The notes beneath the pieces are model-generated. The model did not search any database. It was given only the letters and a program-made list of their open reading frames with translations, and was not told the origin of the DNA. Shown here piece by piece: positions 26,301 through 34,840 of a stretch of 64,000 bases of DNA (position 1 is the stretch's first letter; each line of letters begins with the position of its first letter). Origin of the DNA: Silvimonas terrae (GTDB lineage Bacteria; Pseudomonadota; Gammaproteobacteria; Burkholderiales; Chitinibacteraceae); the NCBI RefSeq assembly GCF_014202765.1, contig NZ_JACHHN010000009.1, forward strand, positions 164,853-228,852, given 5' to 3'. The position numbers and the translations under genes are program-made.

Positions 26301-29035
26301 TGATGGTCGTAGGCATAGAACCCGCCCACCAGCCGTTTGCGACTGGACAGATAGACGTGCTCCACGGCATTGATGGTCACTTTGCGATTAGCCAGCGGCT
26401 TGCCATTTGTATCGAGCACCACGGTTTTCACATTGGCGGTTTTGCCGGCGGTCATCCAGTCATCGACCGTCATGCCCACGCGCACGCTGCCGGGCCATAA
26501 CGGGACGGTGCGTGAAAGGGTCTGCACCTCGCCATTCGGATCGGCATAGGTGGCCTCGACCACCATGTCGTAAGGGCGGTCAATTTTGGGTAGGCCACTC
26601 ACATCCACTTTGCCATTGCCATTGGCATCCAGCACCAGCGCGGCTTTATCGAGCACTACTTTGCCATTCAGGCCCTTTTGCGGCGCATCTTCGTTCGCTT
26701 CTGGCGGGTCAAAATTGAAGCGGTCGTAGCCATCCAGGCGGTCATACCGACTGCGCAGCATGGCGCTAACTTGAACTGGCAGCCCTTTGGCGGGCCCGCC
26801 CGTGCCATAAGACAGCGAGACTTTCAGCGGGACAGATGCGGGCGCAATGGTGGTTTTGGCATCCGCCGACAACTGCCCGCGCATCACCGGCAGGCGGAAC
26901 TCCTCTACCCGGAATGAGCCGGTATACAAGGTGATACCGTCCCGCTCAATACTGGCCGGGCCGTGCTGGTTGGCACTACGCTGCGGCTTTTTGACCAGCG
27001 AAATCGAATACGTGCCCAGCTTGGCCGCTTTGGGAATAGCAAAGGTGGATTCGGCATAACGCCCTTGCCGCCAGGTCAGCGGGTAATCAAAGGTCTGACC
27101 GCTGCCATCGTGCGTGATGACCAGTTGGTCCGGCAGTTGTGCCGCACGCGGCAAGGCCAGGCCTTTGCTGGTTTCCAGGCGCATGAAATGCTTCATGGAG
27201 ACCGTATCACCGGCACGGAACAGCGGGCGGTCCAGCACGGTGGTGGCGCGCACAGAGGGCTGCGGGCTGGTATCGGTCGGATAGGGGAAACGCCAGGCTT
27301 CAATGCCCTGATCCCAACCTGAACGCACAAATGAGACGTCATTACGACCTTTCTCGTCCTGCTTGCGGGCCGTCACGAACAAGCCGGAGAGCGAGTTGCC
27401 CGGGCAATCACCAGATTCTTCCAGTGGCCGGTCTATGCGGGCGACGCCATCGGCCCTGGTCTTGCCTTGCCACAGCAACTGGCGACGGCAGTCATAGACA
27501 CTCACCTGGGCATCGCCCACCGGCTTGGCGTAATCGAGCGTGGTGACCCAGACGGCGGCATTGTCGCGGCCGCGCTTGAAGTGCACCCCCAGGTTGGTCA
27601 CCAGCATGGCGGTGCGCACATACATTGGCGCATCCAGCCCCAACAAGGATTTCCCCAACAGATGTGATTGCAACTCCACCACATGCAAGCCGGGCTCCGG
27701 CGCCGGAATACCCACCACCGAGAACGGCCACTTGCCGGTTTTGTCCGGCGCCGTCGGCACGCTCATGCTTTGCACGCCGGCCTGCCCTTTCAAGAGGGAT
27801 AAACGCCGGGTTTCGACCCCCTTCTTGCCCACCATCACGGTTGGCTCATGCCAGCTCTCCACGCGGGAAAGCCAGTTCATGATGGACTGGTCGTCTTTGA
27901 CCGTCAGGCTTTGCAGCCCCACCTGAATCTGCTTCACATCCAGATCAGCTTCCACATCACGCAATGTCACGGCAATGGCGGGTTCGGCGTTGAGTTCCAC
28001 AATGCCAAACGGCGCGGCGGCAAATTTGGCCAGCGGTGGCGCGGAGGCCGTGCCAAACGACAACGGAAATGAACCTTTGTTGGCCAGTTCGCGTCCGTTG
28101 GCATCAGTAAAACCCTCCGGCAGCTTGAGCTTGAACGACGCATTGGGCGAGAACGGTGGTTTGAAACTGGCCTCGTAGACCATTTCGCCCCGGTCATGCC
28201 CCAAGTCTGGTTTGCGCTCGCCATCCGGTGTCTGCAACACAATCTGTCCGGCCAGCTTGCGCGAGACCTCGGCCGAGAAATGCAGCGCGATCGGGCGCAG
28301 CGGAATACACGCGGACTTGGCATTTTCCCGCTCGCAATTGAGTGTGGCGGTAAAGGCCTCCCGCACAGTGAACGAGAGCGTTTGCTGCTCTGCGCTACCC
28401 GGTCGGGTCAGGACCAGTTTGACTTTCTTGCCGGCAGGCAAACGCTGGCCGCAAGTGACGATATCCACGCTGGCCGTGCGCTTTTCCCAATCCAGGTACT
28501 TGAGCACCGCGCTACGATCCGCGGCACTGACGCGCTGCACCGGCAAGCGCTCGGGCGAGCCTTCTACCTGGCAGAACATGGGCACCGGCTTGCTCACGGC
28601 GCCGTTAAAGCGCAAGGCAAAAGTCTGGTCTTCATCCACCAGATCACCCTCACCGGGGGAACTTTCTTCAACCGCCAGCGGGCCGGTGTTAAAGCGGAAT
28701 TGTTGCTGGCCAGTCAGGGCCTCACCGCTGAGGGTGTGCAGGTCTGGTTTAAGCGTAAAGCGGCAGATGGTGGCGGCCGGTACACCTTGCGGAAAATCCA
28801 TCACCCAGGTGCGATCATCGATCCAGTGGGCATCACCTTTTTGTGGGCAGTCCACACTAAAGGGTGCGGCAGCGGACACACTGCCCATGCGGATCATTGG
28901 CGCAGAGAAAGTCGCGCGCGCCTGCTGGATTTCACGCACTTCATTCTGAGGGGAAAACGTGGAAACCGTTGCCGCCAGCGCAGACGCGCCAGACAAAACA
29001 GAAGAGACAATGACCAGCGTGCGGATCAGGCGCAT
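23348..29035 (-). CDS. Bacterial alpha-2-macroglobulin with thioester motif
   Basis: This is a giant periplasmic protease-trap protein of 1895 residues. It carries a long series of beta-sandwich (MG) domains. The bait-and-trap features include VTQDVQITAGVAPLARTGD of the A2M domain, and an intact thioester motif C-L-E-Q at about residues 1437-1440 (YPYSCLEQRSS), followed by the alpha-alpha barrel TED domain. The N-terminus (MRLIRTLVIVSSVLSGASALA) reads as a normal Sec signal peptide and not as a lipoprotein signal. E. coli YfhM, which also has CLEQ and also pairs with PbpC, is shorter (about 1650 residues) and is a lipoprotein. No clear Shine-Dalgarno stands before ATG 29035. It is coupled to pbpC by an 11-base overlap. 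Confidence 0.9.
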   Translation of the reverse strand: MRLIRTLVIVSSVLSGASALAATVSTFSPQNEVREIQQARATFSAPMIRMGSVSAAAPFSVDCPQKGDAHWIDDRTWVMDFPQGVPAATICRFTLKPDLHTLSGEALTGQQQFRFNTGPLAVEESSPGEGDLVDEDQTFALRFNGAVSKPVPMFCQVEGSPERLPVQRVSAADRSAVLKYLDWEKRTASVDIVTCGQRLPAGKKVKLVLTRPGSAEQQTLSFTVREAFTATLNCERENAKSACIPLRPIALHFSAEVSRKLAGQIVLQTPDGERKPDLGHDRGEMVYEASFKPPFSPNASFKLKLPEGFTDANGRELANKGSFPLSFGTASAPPLAKFAAAPFGIVELNAEPAIAVTLRDVEADLDVKQIQVGLQSLTVKDDQSIMNWLSRVESWHEPTVMVGKKGVETRRLSLLKGQAGVQSMSVPTAPDKTGKWPFSVVGIPAPEPGLHVVELQSHLLGKSLLGLDAPMYVRTAMLVTNLGVHFKRGRDNAAVWVTTLDYAKPVGDAQVSVYDCRRQLLWQGKTRADGVARIDRPLEESGDCPGNSLSGLFVTARKQDEKGRNDVSFVRSGWDQGIEAWRFPYPTDTSPQPSVRATTVLDRPLFRAGDTVSMKHFMRLETSKGLALPRAAQLPDQLVITHDGSGQTFDYPLTWRQGRYAESTFAIPKAAKLGTYSISLVKKPQRSANQHGPASIERDGITLYTGSFRVEEFRLPVMRGQLSADAKTTIAPASVPLKVSLSYGTGGPAKGLPVQVSAMLRSRYDRLDGYDRFNFDPPEANEDAPQKGLNGKVVLDKAALVLDANGNGKVDVSGLPKIDRPYDMVVEATYADPNGEVQTLSRTVPLWPGSVRVGMTVDDWMTAGKTANVKTVVLDTNGKPLANRKVTINAVEHVYLSSRKRLVGGFYAYDHHDTTNDLGQVCEGKTDGRGLLFCDVTLKNEGSIELIARAPDDAGRVVAASSRVWVSREGEMWFDVDNNDRMDVLPEKTSYQPGDMAHLQVRMPFRKATALLAIEREGVIDTRVVELSGKDPVVDLKIEPEWGPNVYVSVLAVRGRVRDVPWYSFFTWGWRTPLEWWDAFRHESPDYQAPTAMIDLSRPAFKYGIAELAVGTAGHKLAVTVTPDKPVYSIRKTATVKVQVKLPNGQPAPAGSEVAFAAVDEALLELQPNDSWDLLTAMLQRRSYGVETATAQLQVVGKRHFGRKALAPGGGGGFAPTRELLDTLLTWQPHVVLDKNGSATVSVPLNDALTRFKLVAVADVGEAYFGTGQSAITVTQDVQITAGVAPLARTGDQLDAGINVRNGSSRAMTLQVEAQASGLPALVAQTVQIPAGEAREVRWPVTIPAGISSLQWTFAAHEQGGDKAQDKLAFTQQVEPATPVTVQQATLRQLNAPLSIPVGLPQGAEPGRGGVYVQLQSKLAGDMPAVRDWFLRYPYSCLEQRSSIAVGLNDKQRWEGIMADLPTYLDADGLAQYFPVQEGSPAHGSDTLTAYVLALANENGWTIPDDARERMLTALGNFVDGKLKRDLWMPRDSSDARRLAALEALSRYGRAQPRQLDTLTLQPNSWSTGMLIDWMSLLEHMSNVPDRAARLAQAEQLLRGRLTYQGTRLVFSTERDDYWWWLMGNADVNTARLVLTVSQLPSFKDDMPRLLTGLLGRQERGSWMTTNANAWGALAVRHFSAQFESQPVTGQVDITLGSAKQNVPWTAAQPPRAELPWPAGGQGTLSVTQQGSGAPWATVQVLAALPLTAPQTAGYRIKKTVTPVESKTPGQYSRGDVLRVKLEITAQADMTWVVVDDPVPTGASILGNGMGRDSQIATQNEKQEGDAWPAYVERRFAGYRAYYEYIPRGTFSVEYTVRLNSTGAFKLPPTRVEALYAPDVFGAAPNPVYKVGDAH

Positions 29036-29059
29036 GAGCGTACCCGGGGAAATTTATAA

Positions 29060-29080
29060 GTTCATATGAGGTTCATATGA
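29060..29080. promoter_or_regulatory. Tandem TCATATGA palindromes upstream of the A2M gene
   Basis: GTTCATATGA occurs twice, at 29060-29069 and 29071-29080, 11 bases apart. Each contains the 8-base palindrome TCATATGA. A TATAAA element on the minus strand (29053-29058) lies directly between them and the A2M start. The spacing of one helical turn suggests an operator for a dimeric or cooperative regulator. Confidence 0.4.
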
Positions 29081-29217
29081 TTTGCTTTCCCGATTTTGGC
29101 AGAAACTTACTTGTTATTGCATTCAAGTTGGCATGTTTGAGAAAATTCACACACGGTGTGGGGACTCCCCCCGCATTCAGTTCTCATCCAGTTCTATTCA
29201 CGCAACAGGAGCACATC

Positions 29218-29628
29218 ATGCAAGTTCAGCCCTATCTCACCTTTAATGGTGACTGCGAAGCGGCACTGGCCTTTTACAGCAAGGTGCTGGGCGGCGAGAT
29301 CACGTTCATGGTGCGCTACAAAGAAGCGCCGGCCGATCAGGCGGTAGACCCCGCCTGGGCCGACAAGATCATGCATTGCAATTTTTCGGCGGGGAGCACC
29401 CAGATCATGGCCGCAGACTGTCCGCCAGAACGTGCACTGGCGACCAAAAGCGGATTTACCTTGTCACTGAATGCCGATTCAGTGGAACAAGGCGAGCGCA
29501 TGTTTCATGGTCTGGCAGAAGGCGGCCAGATCACCATGCCCTTCCAGGCCACATTCTGGACCAAAGGCTTTGGCATGCTGGTCGACCGGTTTGGCACGCC
29601 ATGGATGGTGAATTGCCCAGCCGAATAA
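29218..29628 (+). CDS. VOC-family protein (PhnB/glyoxalase-like)
   Basis: The protein has 136 residues of the vicinal-oxygen-chelate superfamily, PhnB/3-demethylubiquinone-like branch. The typical N-terminus YLTFNGDCEAALAFYSKVLGGE and C-terminal FWTKGFGMLVDRFGTPWMVN are visible. Such proteins are often annotated as glyoxalase or bleomycin-resistance relatives; the actual substrate is unknown. ATG 29218 has AGGAG 7 bases upstream. It lies alone between the divergent A2M operon and the convergent tlyA gene. Confidence 0.85.
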   Translation: MQVQPYLTFNGDCEAALAFYSKVLGGEITFMVRYKEAPADQAVDPAWADKIMHCNFSAGSTQIMAADCPPERALATKSGFTLSLNADSVEQGERMFHGLAEGGQITMPFQATFWTKGFGMLVDRFGTPWMVNCPAE

Positions 29629-29673
29629 AGCCGGGGTAGTAGTAAAGATAGAGTGAGGGCCCGCTACGGGCGG

Positions 29674-30417
29674 TCAGCGGTAAACCGCGTAGATGAAGAA
29701 CTCGCGGTTGCCATCTCCGCCCGTGATCGGGCTGGCCAGGTAATCAAGCACCTCAAACCCGGCGGCCGCGGCGGCCGTGCGGATTTTCTGCTCGACCTCG
29801 GGATAACAACTGTCGTCCCGCACAATGCCGCCTTTGCCGATGCGCTGCGGACCCACCTCAAACTGCGGTTTGACCAGGAACAACAGCCGCGCGCCGGTGG
29901 GCAGCACGCTGGCAATGGCCGGCAGCACCAGAGTGAGCGAGATAAACGACACATCCCCCACGACCAGATCAATCGGCCCATCCTGGGCAGGTGCGATCAA
30001 CGCGGCGTCCAGGTGCCGCGCATTCACCCCTTCAAACTGGGTCACGCGTGGGTCAGCCATCAAGCGCGGGTGCAACTGGTCGTGCCCGACTTCTACCCCG
30101 ATCACCTTGCGCGCACCGGCTTGCAACAGGCAATCGGTGAAGCCGCCAGTCGAAATACCCACATCCAGCGCCAGCATGCCGGTGACGTCCAGCCCGGTGT
30201 GGGCCAGCGCGCCCGCCAGCTTGAGGCCACCGCGTGACACATAGCGGTCAGCCGCATCCGGCGTGATGCTGATTTCAGCGTCAGGTGGCAGTTTCAGGCT
30301 GGATTTGGCCACCGGCTTGCCATCTGCCGTCACTCGCCCGGCATCAATCAAGCCTTGCGCAGCGGTACGCGAGGCGGCAAAACCGCGCTCCACGAGGAGA
30401 ACATCAGCGCGCTGCAT
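29674..30417 (-). CDS. tlyA: TlyA-family rRNA 2'-O-methyltransferase
   Basis: This is a protein of 247 residues with an N-terminal S4 RNA-binding domain (MQRADVLLVERGFAASRTAAQGLIDAGRV, residues 1-60) and an FtsJ/RrmJ-type SAM methyltransferase domain. The SAM site is LDVGISTGGFTDCLLQAGA (about 84-102); the later VGDVSFISL and FLVKPQFEVG carry the Asp and Lys typical of the K-D-K-E tetrad. Mycobacterial TlyA methylates 16S and 23S rRNA; the hemolysin annotation often seen is doubtful. It follows the RluF-like gene by 3 bases, so two RNA-modification genes form one unit. Confidence 0.88.
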   Translation of the reverse strand: MQRADVLLVERGFAASRTAAQGLIDAGRVTADGKPVAKSSLKLPPDAEISITPDAADRYVSRGGLKLAGALAHTGLDVTGMLALDVGISTGGFTDCLLQAGARKVIGVEVGHDQLHPRLMADPRVTQFEGVNARHLDAALIAPAQDGPIDLVVGDVSFISLTLVLPAIASVLPTGARLLFLVKPQFEVGPQRIGKGGIVRDDSCYPEVEQKIRTAAAAAGFEVLDYLASPITGGDGNREFFIYAVYR

Positions 30418-30420
30418 GGC

Positions 30421-31206
30421 TCAGTCGAATTGTTCGTTCGAGGCCAGATAACGCCATTTTCCGGGTGGCAACTGCCCCAGACGCACGTTGCCGATGCGGA
30501 TACGCTTCAGCCCCACCACATGCAAGCCGACCTGCTCACACATCCGGCGGATCTGCCGTTTTTTGCCTTCACGCAAAATGAACCGCAACTGGTCTTTGTT
30601 TTGCCAGGTCACGATGGCCGGCTTGAGCTTTTCGCCATCCAGTTCCAGCCCGTGATTGAGCATGCGCAAGCCTTCTGCCGACAGCGAACCGGACACGCGC
30701 ACGAGATATTCTTTATCGACGGTAGAGTCTTCGCCAATCAGCGTTTTGGCAATGCGACCATCCTGGGTCAGCACCAGCAAACCGACAGAGTCGATATCCA
30801 GCCGGCCTGCCGGCGCAAGGCCACGCAAGTGCTGCGGATGAAAACGCACACCAGACAGATCGCCGTCCCAGTGATTGTCCAGGGTCACCAGCACTGATGC
30901 CGGTTTGTAACCGCGTTCAGCCTGGCCGGACACGTACCCCACCGGCTTGTTCAGCAAGATGGTCACGCGGTTGGCTTGAGCCTGCTGCGCCGGTTTATCC
31001 AGTGCAATCTGCTGGTCTGGTTTGACACGGCTACCCAGTACGTTGACGACCACACCATCCACCCGCACCCAGCCGCGTTCAATGTAATCGTCGGCCTCGC
31101 GGCGGGAACAGATTCCCAATTGGGCCATACGTTTGGACAGGCGCATCGAGCCATCATCGGGCGCGCCAGCGCTGTCGCTTTCGTCGCGACGGGATTCATC
31201 GGTCAT
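30421..31206 (-). CDS. RsuA/RluF-family pseudouridine synthase
   Basis: This is a 23S (or other) RNA pseudouridine synthase of 261 residues. A charged N-terminal leader (1-20) precedes an S4 domain ([26 protein letters not shown]). The catalytic motif is [13 protein letters not shown] with Asp137. The C-terminal [28 protein letters not shown] followed by LPPGKWRYL resembles E. coli RluF more than RluB or RsuA, but the exact target base cannot be assigned from sequence alone. It heads the operon with tlyA. Confidence 0.85.
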   Translation of the reverse strand: MTDESRRDESDSAGAPDDGSMRLSKRMAQLGICSRREADDYIERGWVRVDGVVVNVLGSRVKPDQQIALDKPAQQAQANRVTILLNKPVGYVSGQAERGYKPASVLVTLDNHWDGDLSGVRFHPQHLRGLAPAGRLDIDSVGLLVLTQDGRIAKTLIGEDSTVDKEYLVRVSGSLSAEGLRMLNHGLELDGEKLKPAIVTWQNKDQLRFILREGKKRQIRRMCEQVGLHVVGLKRIRIGNVRLGQLPPGKWRYLASNEQFD

Positions 31207-31304
31207 GGTTCATCTCCTTGTGACTGGTCGCCTCTCGGCGAAGCCGGCAGAATATCAGAATTGTAGGTCTCACCTGCGCCCGGCGCGCCCGATACGGAGA
31301 AAAC

Positions 31305-31703
31305 ATGGCGTATTACCTGATCATCAAGCAGATCCACGTCACTTGCGTCCTGTTGTCGGGGCTATTGTTTCTGTACCGGGGAGGCTTGATGCTGGCGGCA
31401 TCACCCCGACTGCGCCAGACCTGGCTGCGCGTGCTGCCGCATATCGTCGATACCGTGCTTTTGACGGCCGGTGTGACGCTGGCGGTGATCAGCCACCAGT
31501 ATCCGGGTCAGCAGCCGTGGCTAACGGCCAAACTGATCGGGCTGGTTGTCTATATCGGGCTGGGTATGATCGCGCTTAAACGCGGCAAGACCAGAAAAAC
31601 AAGGGCCATCGCCTTTGTTGCCGCGCTACTGGTATTTGCATGGATTATCGGTGTGGCCGTCACACGCACACCGCTTTCGTTTTTCGCTTTACTGCCTGCC
31701 TGA
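31305..31703 (+). CDS. SirB2-family membrane protein
   Basis: This is a protein of 132 residues with four predicted membrane helices. The pattern YLIIKQIHVTCVLLSGLLFLYRGGLML, LRVLPHIVDTVLLTAGVTLAV and the end segment LVFAWIIGVAVTRTPLSF are typical of the SirB2/YchQ family. The biochemical role of the family is not known to me. GGAGA lies 6 bases upstream of the ATG. The stop codon is one half of a palindrome shared with the convergent acyltransferase gene. Confidence 0.8.
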   Translation: MAYYLIIKQIHVTCVLLSGLLFLYRGGLMLAASPRLRQTWLRVLPHIVDTVLLTAGVTLAVISHQYPGQQPWLTAKLIGLVVYIGLGMIALKRGKTRKTRAIAFVAALLVFAWIIGVAVTRTPLSFFALLPA

Positions 31704-31714
31704 GCGATCGCTCA
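31701..31714. repeat. 14-base palindrome joining two convergent stop codons
   Basis: TGAGCGATCGCTCA is perfectly self-complementary. Its first three bases are the stop of the SirB2 gene and its last three, read on the minus strand, are the stop of the acyltransferase gene. The two genes are thus only 8 bases apart. Confidence 0.7.
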
Positions 31715-32587
31715 GTAAGGCGACTTCTCACCTTCAGGCCGGGTTTTGAAGCGCCGGTGCATCCAGTAATACTGGGCCGGGATTTCGCGCACGCGATCTT
31801 CAATGAACTGGTTCATGCGCGTGGTATCGGCCAGCAGATCGTCCGACGGGAAGTTGTCGGTCCATGCCGGGTAATAACGGGTCACGAACCCGTCTTTCTC
31901 CAGCCGCGTGATCATGGGGATGACCACCGCGCGGCCCATTTGGGCCAACCGTGACAGCGCGGGGATGGTGGCGGCCTGAATGCCAAAGAACGGCGCAAAG
32001 ATCGACTCTTTGGGCCCAAGATCCTGATCGGGCAGATAGTAAAACGGGATGGTGTGCTGACGCAGCGCTTTGACAATGGCACGGATGCCATCGTTACGCT
32101 TGATCAGCAAAGGCTCGCCAAAGCGGCTGCGGCCCATCAACAGCAGTTCATCAAACGGGTTCTGGTGCGACGCCGAATACATGCTGGCGCCCCAGTGATC
32201 AATAGTGTGGCGGATGCCACCGTAATCAAGCCCGATAAAGTGCGGTGCCAGCAGGATGATGGATTGGTCCTGATGCGCCAGGTAATGCTCGTAACCTTCG
32301 CGGCGGACCAGCTTCTCTACCCGAGCCTTGCTGCCAAACCACAGCACGCCATAACTGACCGCGCAAGTGGCCAGCAACCTGAAATGCTCATGCAGCACTT
32401 TGCTGCGCTGGGTATCCGACCACTCCGGAAAACACAGCCGCAGATTGGTCAGGCCGATCTTGCGCCGGCGCGCGGCCACGTAAAACAGCACCGTGCCAAG
32501 GGCAGCACCCAACCAGCGCAACACGGTGAAAGGCAACAGGTGCAGCAGCCAGAAGAACGCGGCTAGCAAACGGGCGGTAAAACTCAT
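31712..32587 (-). CDS. Lipid A late acyltransferase (LpxL/HtrB family), copy A
   Basis: This is a membrane-anchored acyltransferase of 291 residues that adds a secondary acyl chain to lipid A. The catalytic HX4D motif is His116...Asp121 (APHFIGLDYGG). Further family segments are LRLCFPEWSD, PDQDLGPKESIFAPFFG and ARVEKLV. An N-terminal hydrophobic segment anchors it to the inner membrane. It overlaps the upstream paralogue by 4 bases (ATGA) and so belongs to one operon. Whether it is the LpxL or LpxM functional type is not decided here. Confidence 0.88.
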   Translation of the reverse strand: MSFTARLLAAFFWLLHLLPFTVLRWLGAALGTVLFYVAARRRKIGLTNLRLCFPEWSDTQRSKVLHEHFRLLATCAVSYGVLWFGSKARVEKLVRREGYEHYLAHQDQSIILLAPHFIGLDYGGIRHTIDHWGASMYSASHQNPFDELLLMGRSRFGEPLLIKRNDGIRAIVKALRQHTIPFYYLPDQDLGPKESIFAPFFGIQAATIPALSRLAQMGRAVVIPMITRLEKDGFVTRYYPAWTDNFPSDDLLADTTRMNQFIEDRVREIPAQYYWMHRRFKTRPEGEKSPY

Positions 32588-33456
32588 TCAGACTCCGGAG
32601 CCGGTGCACCGGCAGGGGTTTTATAACGGTTGTAACTCCACAGATACTGGGTTGGGGCTTTAAGAATCAGCCGTTCCAGATTCTGGTTGAGCGTGGTGGC
32701 ATCCGCCACGGCATCACCCGTGAAGCTGCCTTGCATGGGCTCGAAATGCATGATGTAGCCGCGACCGCCCTTGCGGCGTTCGGCAAAGCAGAACAATACA
32801 GTGGCCTTGCTGGAGCGCGCCAGGCGCGCCAGTAGCGTCATGGTATAAGCACGATGCCCAAAGAACGGTGCCCATGCGCCATCGCCGCCACCGGGCGCCT
32901 GGTCTGGCAAAATGTAGACTGACTGCCCTTCCTTGAGGGTCTTGAGCAACAGGCGCACCCCTTGCGCGTTGGCCGGCGCAGCGCGCGCGTTGCCGCGGTC
33001 CCGGCTGGCCAGCATCAGGGGTTGCAGCCACGCCAGTTTGGGCGGGCGGTACAGCGCGGCCAGGGCACGTGGCACAGCATGGGCCAGGTAAACACCACAG
33101 ACCTCAATCGCGCCCAGATGGGGTGAAACGAAGATGATGGGTTCGGGCCGGGCCAGAGCGGCATCAAGGTGTTCTTTCCCTTTGACCTCGGTCACCAGCG
33201 CGGCCACTACGGGTACCGGACGCAGCCAGGCCGCCAGTAGCTCCAGCGCCCCCTTGCCGTGCTCGGCAATACTTGAGCGCCTTAATCGGATATAATCGAT
33301 AGTTGAATCGAATTGCGCGGCCCGCCTTGCATTATCGGCAAGCCGGCGTCGCCAGGTCGGCGAGGTCCACCACGCAATCCAGCCCAATCCTGCACCAACA
33401 GCTTGCAGGATGCATAATGGTGTATATGCAATTGGTCTGAGCAAACGCACCAGCAT
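32584..33456 (-). CDS. Lipid A late acyltransferase (LpxL/HtrB family), copy B
   Basis: This second LpxL-like acyltransferase has 290 residues and differs clearly from copy A. Its catalytic motif has Glu rather than Asp, His113...Glu118 (SPHLGAIEVCG); HX4E occurs in the wider family. PDQAPGGGDGAWAPFFG is the conserved second block. ATG 33456 with AAAGG 11 bases upstream is preferred over the in-frame TTG at 33477. It is the promoter-proximal gene of the pair and is divergent from metK. The two together could add two secondary acyl chains. Confidence 0.85.
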   Translation of the reverse strand: MLVRLLRPIAYTPLCILQAVGAGLGWIAWWTSPTWRRRLADNARRAAQFDSTIDYIRLRRSSIAEHGKGALELLAAWLRPVPVVAALVTEVKGKEHLDAALARPEPIIFVSPHLGAIEVCGVYLAHAVPRALAALYRPPKLAWLQPLMLASRDRGNARAAPANAQGVRLLLKTLKEGQSVYILPDQAPGGGDGAWAPFFGHRAYTMTLLARLARSSKATVLFCFAERRKGGRGYIMHFEPMQGSFTGDAVADATTLNQNLERLILKAPTQYLWSYNRYKTPAGAPAPESE

Positions 33457-33537
33457 GTATGAAGACCTTTCGGGCAAAAACCCGGATTCTAACGACTTTC
33501 AACCATTACAGACATGGCATAAAGGATCATCAAGCCC

Positions 33538-34707
<1,170 letters not shown>

Positions 34708-34723
34708 CCGGATTGAGACTGAG

Positions 34724-34750
34724 AAAAACGGCGCTGCGGCGCCGTTTTTT
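34724..34750 (+). terminator. Terminator of metK
   Basis: AAAAACGGCGC / GCGCCGTTTTTT with a 4-base loop, 17 bases after the metK stop. Confidence 0.9.
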
Positions 34751-34840
34751 ATTTTCCGCGCGGTAGGCGGGATGCGCTATTTTGTAATGTAAAGACGCAC
34801 ACAAAAACACAATGGCATAGTTTCTTACCGGGGGCCCCTC

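Noticed and set aside
33457..33477. TTG start for acyltransferase copy B at 33477
   Set aside because: ATG 33456 has a Shine-Dalgarno-like AAAGG upstream and gives a normal hydrophobic N-terminus; the TTG would add seven polar residues.
33457..33537. Possible SAM riboswitch upstream of metK
   Set aside because: The leader has only 81 bases and includes the start of the divergent acyltransferase promoter. I cannot build any of the known SAM riboswitch folds from it.
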